Source: Mogibacterium diversum_A
Lineage (GTDB): Bacteria; Bacillota; Clostridia; Peptostreptococcales; Anaerovoracaceae
Direction of reading: 5' to 3'
NCBI RefSeq assembly: GCF_938028775.1
Contig: NZ_CALIZG010000012.1
Span: forward strand, 26,511 to 90,510
DNA length: 64,000 nucleotides
Positions within the stretch are counted from its first letter, which is position 1. Each line of letters opens with the position of its first letter. A model generated the notes under the pieces. That model worked only from the letters and a program-made list of their open reading frames with translations. It did not search any database and was not told where the DNA came from. The position numbers and the translations under genes were made by a program. Below, piece after piece: positions 34,775 through 43,597 of this stretch.

Positions 34775-34804
34775 ATAATATCACTATATTATTTTTTTTT
34801 GCAA
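34775..34804 (-). promoter_or_regulatory. Promoter of the restriction enzyme-like gene
   Basis: Minus strand TTGCAA (34799-34804), 18-bp spacer, TATTAT (34775-34780) preceded by TGA (extended -10). Confidence 0.5.
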
Positions 34805-34890
34805 TATTTTTAATATTTATAATGAATGCTTGAATATCTGTTAAGTGCAGTACTATCTTGATAAGAGCTAATATGAGGTGTAATCTAGGA

Positions 34891-34906
34891 CTAGGTATAT
34901 ACCTAG
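34891..34906. promoter_or_regulatory. Perfect 16-bp palindrome upstream of mcrB
   Basis: CTAGGTATATACCTAG, 41 bp before the mcrB start. The related GACTAGG-tatacg-CCTAGTC at 39047-39066, behind mcrC, shares ACTAGGTATA. May be an operator for the mcrBC unit. Confidence 0.45.
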
Positions 34907-34947
34907 CTACAGCGTACACTAATTTATCAAAAGATATGAGGTCGATA

Positions 34948-37542
34948 ATGGAGCAGGAACTTAATAAAAGCATAATTATTGCATACTATCTTTCTAGAAG
35001 AGATAAAGAAGGTTTAAATGTTTTGGGATATAAAACATTCTCTAAAGCTTTTAAAGAAATAGGGAAAAAAATTGGGGAAAAACCGAATAATTTGAAAAAC
35101 ATGAGGGATGAATTTGATCCACTTTTTCCTAACCAAAGAAAAGGGTGGCATCAAAGAAATCTTAGAGCTTCACGTCAGGAAGTATTTGATAAATTCTCAA
35201 AGATGAGTGATTTTGACCTGGATAAATACGTAAAAGGGTTATTGAATGGAAATACAACCAACAATGATATATATATACAACAAAATTTGGGGTTTGATAC
35301 AGAGAATGCTGAAAGTTTAGAAGAGTATAGAAAAGCAGCAAAAGTTGTTAAAAATCATATTTCGACAAATAGGGTTAATTTTAGATATAGCAATGAGGAA
35401 GTTGAAGCAGTGCGCAATGAATTTCTGGATAAGTTTGCCCCAGAAAAGCTAGCAGCTATTCCTGATGAGAAGCTCTTAAAATCATTATTTTACTCAAAAG
35501 ATGGGAACGAGTGCAGCTTAAGCTATGTGCTTGAGAATCAAGAAAAAATAAAAAACATGTTTGGAGGGATAGCTGGAGGCAGTACATATAAATTTGGTCT
35601 ATTTCAGCGTAATGAAGATGGAATGTGGGTTACAGGAAGTGGTAATAAACCCACAGTACTGACAGAGGATAAGGCTCTTGAACTAGGTAAGGGTATACGA
35701 GATGAGATAGTTAAAGGTGCTAAACTCATAGAGAATACACAACTGAATACTAAAGAAGATTACGATTATTTAGATTTGGTACTTAATCAAGAAACTAAGA
35801 ATACGGCAAAAAAAGTATGGGTGCAAAAATATTATCAAATACTATATCCAGAAAAGTTTGTAAGTTTCTATACAGAGGAATGGATAGATCATTTTCTATA
35901 CGCTTTAGACATAGAACCAAGTGAAAAGTTTTATGGTAAAAAAGGACAACTAGCCATTGTAAAGAGATTATCAGGACTTGAAGATAATGAGTTTTCTGAT
36001 GCGCTATTTGATTGTTTTAAGCAACCCAAAAAATTTATAAGGCTAGGCAGCTCGATTGATAATGGGCGCAGCATCGCTGGTGAATGGCGTGAAAAAGGGA
36101 TTGTTGCGATTGGGTGGCCTAAAATTGGTTCACTTAAGCATTTTGCAAAAGGCAATTCTCTAAATAGAGAAAACCTAGCACACATGCTTAAGGAGGAATA
36201 CTACTCAGAGGATTCTTCAACATCTTCGAGGAAGGCTGGGGAAATAATAAAATTCTTTAATACTAATAAAGATACAGTTTTTACCATCATGAATGGAGAA
36301 GAATTAATAGCGCTTGTCGATGAGCTTGGAGAGTACTACTATGATTTAAACAATACTCCATGGGTGCATTGTAAAAAAGGAGCTTGGCACATGAGCTTTC
36401 TTGAGGACGAGTTTCTACCAAAGAAGTCAGAGGGAAAACTAACAACATGCTATGAATTTAAAGAACCTGAAAATCTTCAGTTCTTATATAGAAAATATTA
36501 CTATGACCTAGACGGAAAAGGGATGACTAAAATAGACAACGAACTAAAATATAATACGGGACTTAAGACAAATTTTCCTGCAAATAGAATCATATTTGGA
36601 GCACCTGGAACAGGAAAAAGTTATACCCTCGAGCAGGAACGAAAAATTACGCTACAAAATGAGACAATTGGTGGATATGAACGTGTTACTTTTCATCCAG
36701 ATTATACATACTCTCAGTTTGTTGGTACATATAAGCCCGTGACAGATAGATCAGGTACGATTAGTTATCAATTTGTTCCAGGCCCTTTTATGAGAGTGTA
36801 TGTTGAGGCGCTTAAAAATGGAAGAAGTGGAAATCCTGAGCCATATATTCTTATCATAGAAGAAATTAACCGAGCAAATGTGGCAGCTGTATTTGGAGAT
36901 GTTTTTCAGCTTCTTGACCGTGATAGCTTCAATGTAAGTGAATATCCGATACACGCAACAGAGGATGTTAGAACTTATCTTGCAGTCCAGCTTGGTGGCA
37001 ATCCAGAAGACTATACTGAAATAAAAATTCCGGATAATATGCTGATTTGGGCAACTATGAACAGTGCAGATCAAGGAGTGTTTCCAATGGATACTGCTTT
37101 TAAACGCAGATGGGACTTTAACTATCTTGGCATAAATAATAGTGAGGATAAAATTGCAGGAAAAATTGTAACAATTGGAAAAGGGGAGCATAGAAAAAAA
37201 GTTGAATGGAATATATTAAGAAAAGAGATAAATAATGTGCTCCTTAATGACTGTAAAGTCAACGAAGATAAGTTGATGGGACCTTTTTTCCTTTCTATAA
37301 AGAACCTTCCAGAAGGTGAAGAGATGGACGAAGAAAATTTTAGCAGAATGTTTAAGAACAAAGTTATTATGTACTTGTTTGATGATGCCGCAAAGCAGAA
37401 GCGTCCTACACTTTTCAGTGGTTGTGACATAAAGAATATATATTCAGCAATTTGTGATGCGTTTGATGAAAAAGGTGTAGATATATTTAACGAGTCTATA
37501 AGGAATGCTTTCTTGAATTCAGTAGATGGAGTAGAAGAATAA
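34948..37542 (+). CDS. mcrB: McrB-type AAA+ GTPase of a modification-dependent restriction system
   Basis: 864 residues. The C-terminal third is an McrB-like AAA+ motor: Walker A GAPGTGKSYT near 551-560, Walker B LIIEEINRAN (Glu638, Glu639), and the sensor region MNSADQGVFPMDTAFKRRW, where McrB family members have an MNTADRS-like motif. The N-terminal half (about 1-540) should recognise modified DNA; a stretch near 375-450 (EWREKGIVAIGWPKIG) looks like an EVE/PUA-like base-flipping fold, which is inference. It assembles with McrC and GTP to cut DNA with methylated cytosines. Start ATG 34948 has GAGG 6 nt upstream; the longer frame from 34858 lacks one. TAATG couples it to mcrC. Confidence 0.92.
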   Translation: MEQELNKSIIIAYYLSRRDKEGLNVLGYKTFSKAFKEIGKKIGEKPNNLKNMRDEFDPLFPNQRKGWHQRNLRASRQEVFDKFSKMSDFDLDKYVKGLLNGNTTNNDIYIQQNLGFDTENAESLEEYRKAAKVVKNHISTNRVNFRYSNEEVEAVRNEFLDKFAPEKLAAIPDEKLLKSLFYSKDGNECSLSYVLENQEKIKNMFGGIAGGSTYKFGLFQRNEDGMWVTGSGNKPTVLTEDKALELGKGIRDEIVKGAKLIENTQLNTKEDYDYLDLVLNQETKNTAKKVWVQKYYQILYPEKFVSFYTEEWIDHFLYALDIEPSEKFYGKKGQLAIVKRLSGLEDNEFSDALFDCFKQPKKFIRLGSSIDNGRSIAGEWREKGIVAIGWPKIGSLKHFAKGNSLNRENLAHMLKEEYYSEDSSTSSRKAGEIIKFFNTNKDTVFTIMNGEELIALVDELGEYYYDLNNTPWVHCKKGAWHMSFLEDEFLPKKSEGKLTTCYEFKEPENLQFLYRKYYYDLDGKGMTKIDNELKYNTGLKTNFPANRIIFGAPGTGKSYTLEQERKITLQNETIGGYERVTFHPDYTYSQFVGTYKPVTDRSGTISYQFVPGPFMRVYVEALKNGRSGNPEPYILIIEEINRANVAAVFGDVFQLLDRDSFNVSEYPIHATEDVRTYLAVQLGGNPEDYTEIKIPDNMLIWATMNSADQGVFPMDTAFKRRWDFNYLGINNSEDKIAGKIVTIGKGEHRKKVEWNILRKEINNVLLNDCKVNEDKLMGPFFLSIKNLPEGEEMDEENFSRMFKNKVIMYLFDDAAKQKRPTLFSGCDIKNIYSAICDAFDEKGVDIFNESIRNAFLNSVDGVEE

Positions 37543-39020
37543 TGAGTTTGAAATCAGCCTATATCCGAGAGCAGAAAAGATACACTCAAGGAGAACTCGT
37601 TAAACTCTTTATTGGCGATGAAAGCGAGATAATCAGAATCCTTAAGCGCCTTAAGGAGTATGGGGTGTTAAAAGTTGTAAAGGCATCTGATGAACAAAAG
37701 GCACTCACAGATTTGATTGAAGAGGACATTGAGATTTCGGATATTGAAGCTGGTGAGAATGAATATCTATATATATTTACCTTTGTTGGAGTGATTACAG
37801 TTGCAGGACGAATTATAAAATGCTATCCCAAATATTTACTGCATACAGAAGAACCAGTTTCAGAAATGAAACAGATTATTAAAGTAATAGAAAAGTATAA
37901 CGGAAAAGAACAAATTATTAGGATGGTTAATGACACAACTGATAGTGCCGCTTTTAATATGTTAGCTATAATGCTTTGGATGCTTCAGGATTACTTTGAA
38001 AATGGTAGTTATTCTAGCTCAAAGGATATAATTGAGATTAATGGTACAGGGGAAATACTGTGGGATAAAACGATAAATGAAACATTTGCTATTATAAACG
38101 ATAATCGTCCATACTACCAAGACATGTATACTCGAAAAAGAGTAAATGATGACCAAGACTATTTTAAAAGACTTCATGAGTGTGTGCTTACAAAGTGCTC
38201 AAAAGAATTAGCTAGTGCGGATTTGCTCAATCTTTTTGATATTCTTGGAGTCGATTTATCTGATGAAGAAATCTGTGACTTTGGAGAGAATGATTATATT
38301 CTTGATCGAATTTACAAAGAGCTGAATATACAGTTTGGAACTAGAAAGCAGATGGTTCTTAAAACAATATACTCTTATATTGCTAATAGTAGCACACATA
38401 TTGATGATATGGATTGTTTTAGCATGTTTGGCACAAATAGCTTCAACTTAGTTTGGGAAAAAGCATGTTCTGAAATTTTAGATAATCAACTAGATAGGCC
38501 TATTGGATTGATTGCATTACCCGTTCCACTTGGAGATGAGTTTAATCAGAGGACAAAGCTTATAGATGTTATTGAGCATCCTATATGGTTTGGCAAATCA
38601 GAAAGAGAATACTTTGAACAAAAAGCACAAGATACTCTGATTCCAGATATAATCAGTATCTATAAAGAAAATGACAAACATAAGTGTGTCATATTTGATG
38701 CAAAGTACTACAATTTGCAATTAGAAAAAAATAAACCATTGAGAGGCCAACCGGGGATAGAATCGGTTACAAAACAATACCTATATCAACTAGCATATAA
38801 AGATTTTCTCGATTATCATGGCATGAAACAAGAAAATATAAATAATTGCTTTCTTATGCCAACTGAAGGAGATAAGATAATTGAAACTGGATATGTAATG
38901 GTTGGATTTTTGAAGCGGATGGATTTAGGGGATATTAGTATACGGTTACTGCCAGCGCGTACAGTATATCAGATGTATCTAGATAATAAGAAAATGGAAA
39001 TTGCCAAATTGAATTTATAG
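37542..39020 (+). CDS. mcrC: McrC-type nuclease subunit
   Basis: 492 residues. McrC supplies the PD-(D/E)xK nuclease to the McrB ring. The C-terminal part shows LIPDIISIYKEN followed by CVIFDAKYYN (Asp and Asp-Ala-Lys of the nuclease core, about residues 368-394). The N-terminal region, with YTQGELVKLF and a winged-helix-like start, links to McrB. Start overlaps the mcrB stop (TAATG). AT-rich codons match mcrB. It ends before a hairpin with a T-run at 39047. Confidence 0.92.
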   Translation: MSLKSAYIREQKRYTQGELVKLFIGDESEIIRILKRLKEYGVLKVVKASDEQKALTDLIEEDIEISDIEAGENEYLYIFTFVGVITVAGRIIKCYPKYLLHTEEPVSEMKQIIKVIEKYNGKEQIIRMVNDTTDSAAFNMLAIMLWMLQDYFENGSYSSSKDIIEINGTGEILWDKTINETFAIINDNRPYYQDMYTRKRVNDDQDYFKRLHECVLTKCSKELASADLLNLFDILGVDLSDEEICDFGENDYILDRIYKELNIQFGTRKQMVLKTIYSYIANSSTHIDDMDCFSMFGTNSFNLVWEKACSEILDNQLDRPIGLIALPVPLGDEFNQRTKLIDVIEHPIWFGKSEREYFEQKAQDTLIPDIISIYKENDKHKCVIFDAKYYNLQLEKNKPLRGQPGIESVTKQYLYQLAYKDFLDYHGMKQENINNCFLMPTEGDKIIETGYVMVGFLKRMDLGDISIRLLPARTVYQMYLDNKKMEIAKLNL

Positions 39021-39046
39021 AATTTGTTAATTACGTAAATCTATAA

Positions 39047-39074
39047 GACTAGGTATACGCCTAGTCATTTTTTA
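39047..39074 (+). terminator. Terminator after mcrC
   Basis: GACTAGG (39047-39053), TATACG, CCTAGTC (39060-39066), then ATTTTTTAT. Its stem resembles the palindrome upstream of mcrB. Confidence 0.75.
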
Positions 39075-39223
39075 TAAAGTAATATATAAAAAAACTATAT
39101 TAAGATGCGAGATATTGACCATAACAATTTCTGTTTAATTATTGTCATTGATAGAATTGATTTAACATAATTATATATAGGTGTCTCAAAATATGTAAAT
39201 TCCGCGGAACGTAAAGGTAAGTA

Positions 39224-39784
39224 ATGAAGCGAACAAGAAAGATTGTGATAATTGCACACTGTTTATTAAATGTAAATGCAAAGGTGGAGCCCCTTGCAAA
39301 AGACATGGGAGGATCATCTATCATCTGCAAACTTATTGAATTAGGATATGGGATTATCCAGCTACCCTGCATAGAAATGGCTATGTTTGGATCTAAAAGA
39401 TGGGGGCTTGTTTATGAGCAATGTAACTTTCCAGCATTTCGCGAACAGTGTCAAAGATTACTTCATCCCATTGTACAGCAGTTAAAGGATTACAAAGAGC
39501 ATGGATATTCAATAGAGATGGTTATTGGTGTAGATGGCAGTCCTACTTGTGGCACTAATTTCGTATCTAAAGGAAACTGGTTTGGTGAACTCAATTCAGA
39601 AAACAATTATCAAGCTAAAATTGACACACTTCATATTGCTAAAGGAAAAGGTGTAATGATGGAGGTGCTTGAGAATATGTTTAAAGAGAATGGAATTTCC
39701 ACATTGTTTTATGGAATTGATGAAAGAGAACCTATGTATGAAGAACTAATACAGGTATTAAATCAGAAACAAGAAAATAATTAA
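39224..39784 (+). CDS. TudS-related (DUF523-like) putative desulfidase
   Basis: 186-residue cytoplasmic protein. It resembles the DUF523/TudS family, whose studied member removes sulfur from thiouracil with a [4Fe-4S] cluster bound by three Cys. Candidate ligands here: Cys in AHCLLNVNAK (N-terminus), Cys in LPCIEMAMFG (about 46) and Cys in DGSPTCGTNF (about 107), the same spacing pattern as the family. The DGSPTCG motif is the strongest match. Its stop overlaps by TAATG with a frame into the ABC receptor gene, so the protein probably acts on what that transporter imports, perhaps a sulfur compound. Substrate is inference. Confidence 0.8.
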   Translation: MKRTRKIVIIAHCLLNVNAKVEPLAKDMGGSSIICKLIELGYGIIQLPCIEMAMFGSKRWGLVYEQCNFPAFREQCQRLLHPIVQQLKDYKEHGYSIEMVIGVDGSPTCGTNFVSKGNWFGELNSENNYQAKIDTLHIAKGKGVMMEVLENMFKENGISTLFYGIDEREPMYEELIQVLNQKQENN

Positions 39785-39798
39785 TGAAAGGAAGAGCT

Positions 39799-40593
39799 AT
39801 GAAAAAGAAAACGTTTATAACTGTCGCAGTAATTATGGTCATAATGCTTTTTATGACGTCGTGTGGAGATAAAAAAAATACAGAAGATTCATCTCTAAAG
39901 AACATAAAAAAGGCAGGGGTATTAAAAGTTGGAATGTGTCCCGAATACCCTCCGTTTGAGAGCATTAATAACTCAGGTGCAATTGAGGGGTTTGATGCCG
40001 ATCTAGCTGAAGCAATTGGTAAAGAGATGGGGGTAAAAGTTGAATTAGTAAACACTCCTTGGGAGGGACTGATTTCTGGCCTATCAAGCGGGGATTTTGA
40101 TATTATTATGTCGGGCATGTCTCCTGAAGAAGCAAAGGAGTCCGGAGGCAAGGTTAATGTATCAAATTCATATTTTAATCTTGATGAAGTTATTCTCACA
40201 ACTAACAAGGATATTAAGTCAAAAAAAGATTTAGCTGGAAAAATTGTTGGAAGCCATGCGGGTAGTGCTTCTGAAAATGCAGTAAAAAGCCTAGAAGAGC
40301 AGAAAATAAAAATAAAAAAATCTGCTACATATAATAGACATTCTGAAGCTCTAGCAGATATGTTAAATGGAAATATAGATGCAATGGTTGTTGAAAAATC
40401 ATGGGCAAAAGAAAAAGCAAAGGCTAATGCAAAGTTAATTATTGTTGATGATCCAGTTCAAACTATTAAAATTGCTGCAGTATTTCCAAAAGGAAATGAT
40501 TCCCTAACAAAAGAGTTTAACAAAGCATTAAAGACAGTAAAGGAAAACGGCACATACGATAAAATCTATAACAAGTGGTTTGCTGCTGAATAG
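39799..40593 (+). CDS. Amino acid ABC transporter substrate-binding lipoprotein
   Basis: 264-residue receptor of the SBP_bac_3 family. Signal peptide with lipobox MTSC and lipidated Cys near residue 21. Mature part begins KAGVLKVGMCPEYPPFES and has EGFDADLAEAIGKEMGVKVE, the ligand-fold signature; the opening Cys in VGMCPEYPP is unusual for the family. Start ATG 39799 with AAAGGAAG; an ATG at 39784 overlaps the desulfidase stop but sits before the ribosome site. Followed by its permease and ATPase, so the importer is complete, unlike the system at 1178-2728. Substrate may be a sulfur-containing amino acid given the gene before it. Confidence 0.92.
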   Translation: MKKKTFITVAVIMVIMLFMTSCGDKKNTEDSSLKNIKKAGVLKVGMCPEYPPFESINNSGAIEGFDADLAEAIGKEMGVKVELVNTPWEGLISGLSSGDFDIIMSGMSPEEAKESGGKVNVSNSYFNLDEVILTTNKDIKSKKDLAGKIVGSHAGSASENAVKSLEEQKIKIKKSATYNRHSEALADMLNGNIDAMVVEKSWAKEKAKANAKLIIVDDPVQTIKIAAVFPKGNDSLTKEFNKALKTVKENGTYDKIYNKWFAAE

Positions 40594-40615
40594 ATAATAA
40601 AGAAAGGCGAAAATA

Positions 40616-41281
40616 GTGACGAAGTTAGATTTTTCGGTACTATGGCCATTTAGAAAACTACTGCCAGCCGCTCTCGGACTTACTATCGGGATTGGCCTGG
40701 CAGGTTTTATTTTAGCTCTGGCTATAGCAATAATAGTTGGTAGTTTAAGAAGCAGAAAGCTGCCAAAGATAATTTCTGTAATACTCTCTACTTACGTAGA
40801 AGTTTTTCGTGGGACTCCATTGCTAGTGCAATTATTTTTTGTATACTATGGTCTGCCTGGATTAGGATTTCACATTGGACCTATTAAAGCAGCAATCATA
40901 ACAATGGGCCTTAATAGTGGTTCGTATTTATCGGAGAATATTCGAGCATCTATACTAGCTGTAGATAAAGGTCAATATGAGGCTGCATACATACTAGGAT
41001 ATACCCCAATACAAAGAACGTTTCATATAATACTGCCACAAGCAATAAGAGTTGCAGTACCCTCTCTTATGAATGGGTTTTCAGCAATAATAAAGGAAAC
41101 CTCATTAGTATCAGTTTTACCTGTCGTAGAAATTACGAAATTAGGCAATCAGGTTTATGCTAGAACATATCATCCATTCGAAATATATATAATGCTCGGT
41201 ATCATATATTTTGTTTTAACCTATACTGTTACCTTCTTTGCAAAATGGCTTGAGAGGAGGTCATCAAGATGGGAACTTTAA
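40616..41281 (+). CDS. Amino acid ABC transporter permease
   Basis: 221-residue membrane subunit. GTG start at 40616 after AAAGGCGA. About five helices; FRGTPLLVQLFFVYYGLPG near 63-81 and the EAA loop EAAYILGYTPIQRTFHIILPQ (about 120-140, first residues conserved) identify the HisM/GltK group. Its end overlaps the ATPase gene by 13 bp, so the two are translated together. Confidence 0.93.
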   Translation: MTKLDFSVLWPFRKLLPAALGLTIGIGLAGFILALAIAIIVGSLRSRKLPKIISVILSTYVEVFRGTPLLVQLFFVYYGLPGLGFHIGPIKAAIITMGLNSGSYLSENIRASILAVDKGQYEAAYILGYTPIQRTFHIILPQAIRVAVPSLMNGFSAIIKETSLVSVLPVVEITKLGNQVYARTYHPFEIYIMLGIIYFVLTYTVTFFAKWLERRSSRWEL

Positions 41282-42003
41282 TTGATATAAACGGATTAAG
41301 AAAATCATACAATGAAAAGGCTGTTTTAAAAGGCATCAATCTAACTGTAAACAAGGGTGAAATAATTGCAATTATCGGTGCTAGTGGTTCTGGGAAAAGC
41401 ACTTTAGTAAGATGCATTGCAAACCTTGAACAATATCAAAATGGTTCAATAACTATAAATGGAAAAAAGAATAGTGATTATAAATCTCTAAATGGGATAT
41501 TGGGAATGGTTTTTCAAAATTACAACCTGTTTCCACACTACACTGTTTTAGAAAATATAACTAAACCTCTTCAGGCTGTTATGAAGCAATCAATTACTGA
41601 TGCAGAAAAAAAGGCAAAAATTCTTTTAGAAAGGGTAAGGTTAATAGATTATAAAAATCAGTATCCATCTACACTTTCTGGTGGACAAAAGCAAAGACTT
41701 GCTATTGCAAGAACCCTTGCAATGGATCCCAAAATCGTTATTTTTGATGAACCAACATCGTCATTGGATCCTGAATTGGCACATGAAGTGTTTAGTACGA
41801 TTAATGAGCTTGCTTTAGAAGGACAAACAATGCTAATTGTTACACATCAAATAAATGCAATTAGTCACTTTGCTACAAGGGTGCTTTTTTTGAATAATGG
41901 TATTATTGAAGAAGACGGAACATGTGATGAAATATTTTGTAATACAGCAAATGAAAATCTATCTAGTTTTTTAAAAATGGTTGAATTTGATGATTTGTAT
42001 TAA
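41269..42003 (+). CDS. Amino acid ABC transporter ATP-binding protein
   Basis: 244-residue ATPase. Walker A IGASGSGKSTLVRC near 37-50, Q-loop MVFQNYNLFPH, signature LSGGQKQRLAIAR and Walker B KIVIFDEPTSSLDPE. GlnQ/HisP-type. GGAGG precedes ATG 41269. Last gene of the desulfidase-ABC unit; a terminator follows at 42114. Confidence 0.95.
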   Translation: MGTLIDINGLRKSYNEKAVLKGINLTVNKGEIIAIIGASGSGKSTLVRCIANLEQYQNGSITINGKKNSDYKSLNGILGMVFQNYNLFPHYTVLENITKPLQAVMKQSITDAEKKAKILLERVRLIDYKNQYPSTLSGGQKQRLAIARTLAMDPKIVIFDEPTSSLDPELAHEVFSTINELALEGQTMLIVTHQINAISHFATRVLFLNNGIIEEDGTCDEIFCNTANENLSSFLKMVEFDDLY

Positions 42004-42037
42004 TATTTGCAGGGGACTAATGTAATGACTACAATGC

Positions 42038-42137
42038 ACTTGCGGTATAATGAAAAAAGCAAGTGTTATTAAAGCGACGGTAATCGGTAAACCCTCAAAT
42101 CTATAGATGAGAGAAAAAGCGCCAAATGGTGCTTTTT
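42038..42137 (+). ncRNA. Possible small transcript ending at a terminator
   Basis: CACTTGC (42038-42044) and GCAAGTG (42058-42064) form a 7-bp inverted repeat around TATAAT at 42046-42051. About 60 nt later comes a terminator. This could be a short independent RNA, or only the 3' end of the ABC transcript. No family recognised. Confidence 0.2.
42114..42137. terminator. Terminator between the ABC unit and the gene at 42144
   Basis: AAAAAGCGCC (42114-42123), loop AAAT, GGTGCTTTTT (42128-42137); ten pairs with one G-T. Works in both directions. Confidence 0.85.
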
Positions 42138-42143
42138 AACTGT

Positions 42144-42821
42144 CTATTTTCCAACCGAAACCGCAGTATATGTCACATATTTTTTGCTTCCGATAGAGTA
42201 TTTAATTTCAAATATGCAGAACCAGATGTCATCTTCCTCACTATCTGAATCATCACTGCTTTTGTTGGAAGTATCATCTGCACTGTTACTATATGAGTCG
42301 CTGAACACTAGCTTATCTGCTGGGATAAATTCTGACAGATTCATGTTTAGTTCTTCAGTCTTATGGTCGTAATTGTAGAGCACCCCGATATCTTGTCTCT
42401 TTTTTGGATTTACTGGCATACCTGCTGCTGTGTAGAGAGTTATACTGTCAATCTCGGGTGTTTTCGCCTTAGATTTCTTATCTTGAAAATGGATCTTGAT
42501 ATATGAAGTGTCTTTACTCTCGAGGGAAACATTAGGGACATCACCTTCGACTTTGCCGCAGGTTGAACTTATAATCTTCATCTGCTTTGATTTTGATAGC
42601 TTTGAAAATTCATCCAATTCATAAGTCTTGACGATAGCTGATCTAGAATCGTTAGCTGTTTTTACCATAACTTTGATGTCGGTCGCATTTGTTACTCGAT
42701 CCTTATCTGCTGTTGGTCTAGATGAAATATGCAAGATAGCAAATATAAGAAGCAACATTCCAACAAATATAAATGTAAAGCTAAGTGGCTTACGATAACG
42801 ACGTTTAGTGTTTGATGACAT
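42144..42821 (-). CDS. Hypothetical membrane-anchored protein
   Basis: 225 residues that I do not recognise. A basic N-terminus (KRRYRK) is followed by one hydrophobic helix (about 14-31), then an extracytoplasmic part. A Ser/Asp/Glu-rich, probably disordered segment (about 175-195) precedes a beta-rich end (FCIFEIKYSIGSKKYVTYTAV). ATG 42821 has GGAGG upstream. It stands alone, convergent with the ABC unit, and next to the repeat-flanked small-gene cluster. Function unknown. Confidence 0.72.
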   Translation of the reverse strand: MSSNTKRRYRKPLSFTFIFVGMLLLIFAILHISSRPTADKDRVTNATDIKVMVKTANDSRSAIVKTYELDEFSKLSKSKQMKIISSTCGKVEGDVPNVSLESKDTSYIKIHFQDKKSKAKTPEIDSITLYTAAGMPVNPKKRQDIGVLYNYDHKTEELNMNLSEFIPADKLVFSDSYSNSADDTSNKSSDDSDSEEDDIWFCIFEIKYSIGSKKYVTYTAVSVGK

Positions 42822-42941
42822 AGAGACACCTCCGTTTCAATAATTGATGTAAATACCTCCTAAGCTCATAATATCAGTTAAAAAAATTAATAAAAGCAAT
42901 TTAATAGGAAAATACAAAGTGGTACAAGGAATCGGCTATCG

Positions 42942-43036
42942 ATATTGACATTTTGGATAACACTAATGTTCTAGTCCCCGTACATTGACGGCACGTCGGA
43001 ATACCCGTATAGTTAAGAAACAGGCTATACGGTTTT
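42942..43036 (+). repeat. 95-bp direct repeat, copy 1, ending in a terminator hairpin
   Basis: Matches 44430-44524 at 94 of 95 positions (C at 43021 against A at 44509); partial similarity continues about 7 bp upstream. Contains TTGACA, short inverted repeats (AACA-ctaa-TGTT, GACG-gca-CGTC) and the terminator stem CCGTATAG (43005-43012) / CTATACGG (43025-43032) with a T-run. Lies 70-80 bp before the first small gene. Confidence 0.9.
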
Positions 43037-43118
43037 TAATTTATAATGATTGTATTTGGAATGACCGTTTTGCAAAAGTAAAAAATACAGATGATATTAT
43101 AAAAAGGTGGTAGGATAT

Positions 43119-43331
43119 TTGAAATTTTCTGATTCGTTGATAAAAGACAGCCATTATGATATTGAGGAACTAACTCCGAAAACTAAAAAATCAGATGGAG
43201 TTATTTGTAGAATTTGTGGAAAGGGGATTTGGATACCAGCAAATCCTGATTTTGAAATAAATCACGGTTTTACATGTAGTAATTGTGGTACTCATGCAAA
43301 TTTTGATTTTAGTGATGTTGTTATTGAATAG
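43119..43331 (+). CDS. Small zinc-ribbon protein
   Basis: 70 residues from TTG 43119 (GGTGG/AGGA upstream); GTG 43107 is an alternative that adds four residues. Two CxxC pairs (CRIC near 29-32 and CSNC near 52-55) form a zinc ribbon; the end is acidic (FDFSDVVIE). No domain beyond the ribbon. First gene of the cluster enclosed by the 95-bp repeats. Could bind nucleic acid or protein; function unknown. Confidence 0.6.
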   Translation: MKFSDSLIKDSHYDIEELTPKTKKSDGVICRICGKGIWIPANPDFEINHGFTCSNCGTHANFDFSDVVIE

Positions 43332-43584
43332 TCTAAATCACCTAATTTGGAGATAACTTTGCACGCAAGCACTATAAAATACATCAAAATTTATTACCCA
43401 AAAGAACACAATAATTATCCTACTTAAAAATTAGATATAGATATGCTGAAAGAAAAGTTATAACGAAATATTCAGCTCTGAGACAATTGCTAATTTATCT
43501 AGGGTTATGTAGCGGCATTTCGTAGTGAGATAGACTTTGAATAGTCGGTTATGATTACAATACAAAACTTGTGAGTAAAGAACT

Positions 43585-43592
43585 GGGGGGGG
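43585..43592 (+). repeat. G8 homopolymer overlapping the ribosome site of the next gene
   Basis: Eight consecutive G residues at 43585-43592 form or overlap the Shine-Dalgarno sequence of the gene at 43598. Length changes by slippage would alter spacing and translation. Confidence 0.7.
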
Positions 43593-43597
43593 TGAAT

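Noticed and set aside
32058..42140. Intact integrative element at ssrA
   Set aside because: No integrase and no duplicate of the ssrA 3' end were seen in the window; only island-like composition and position support it.
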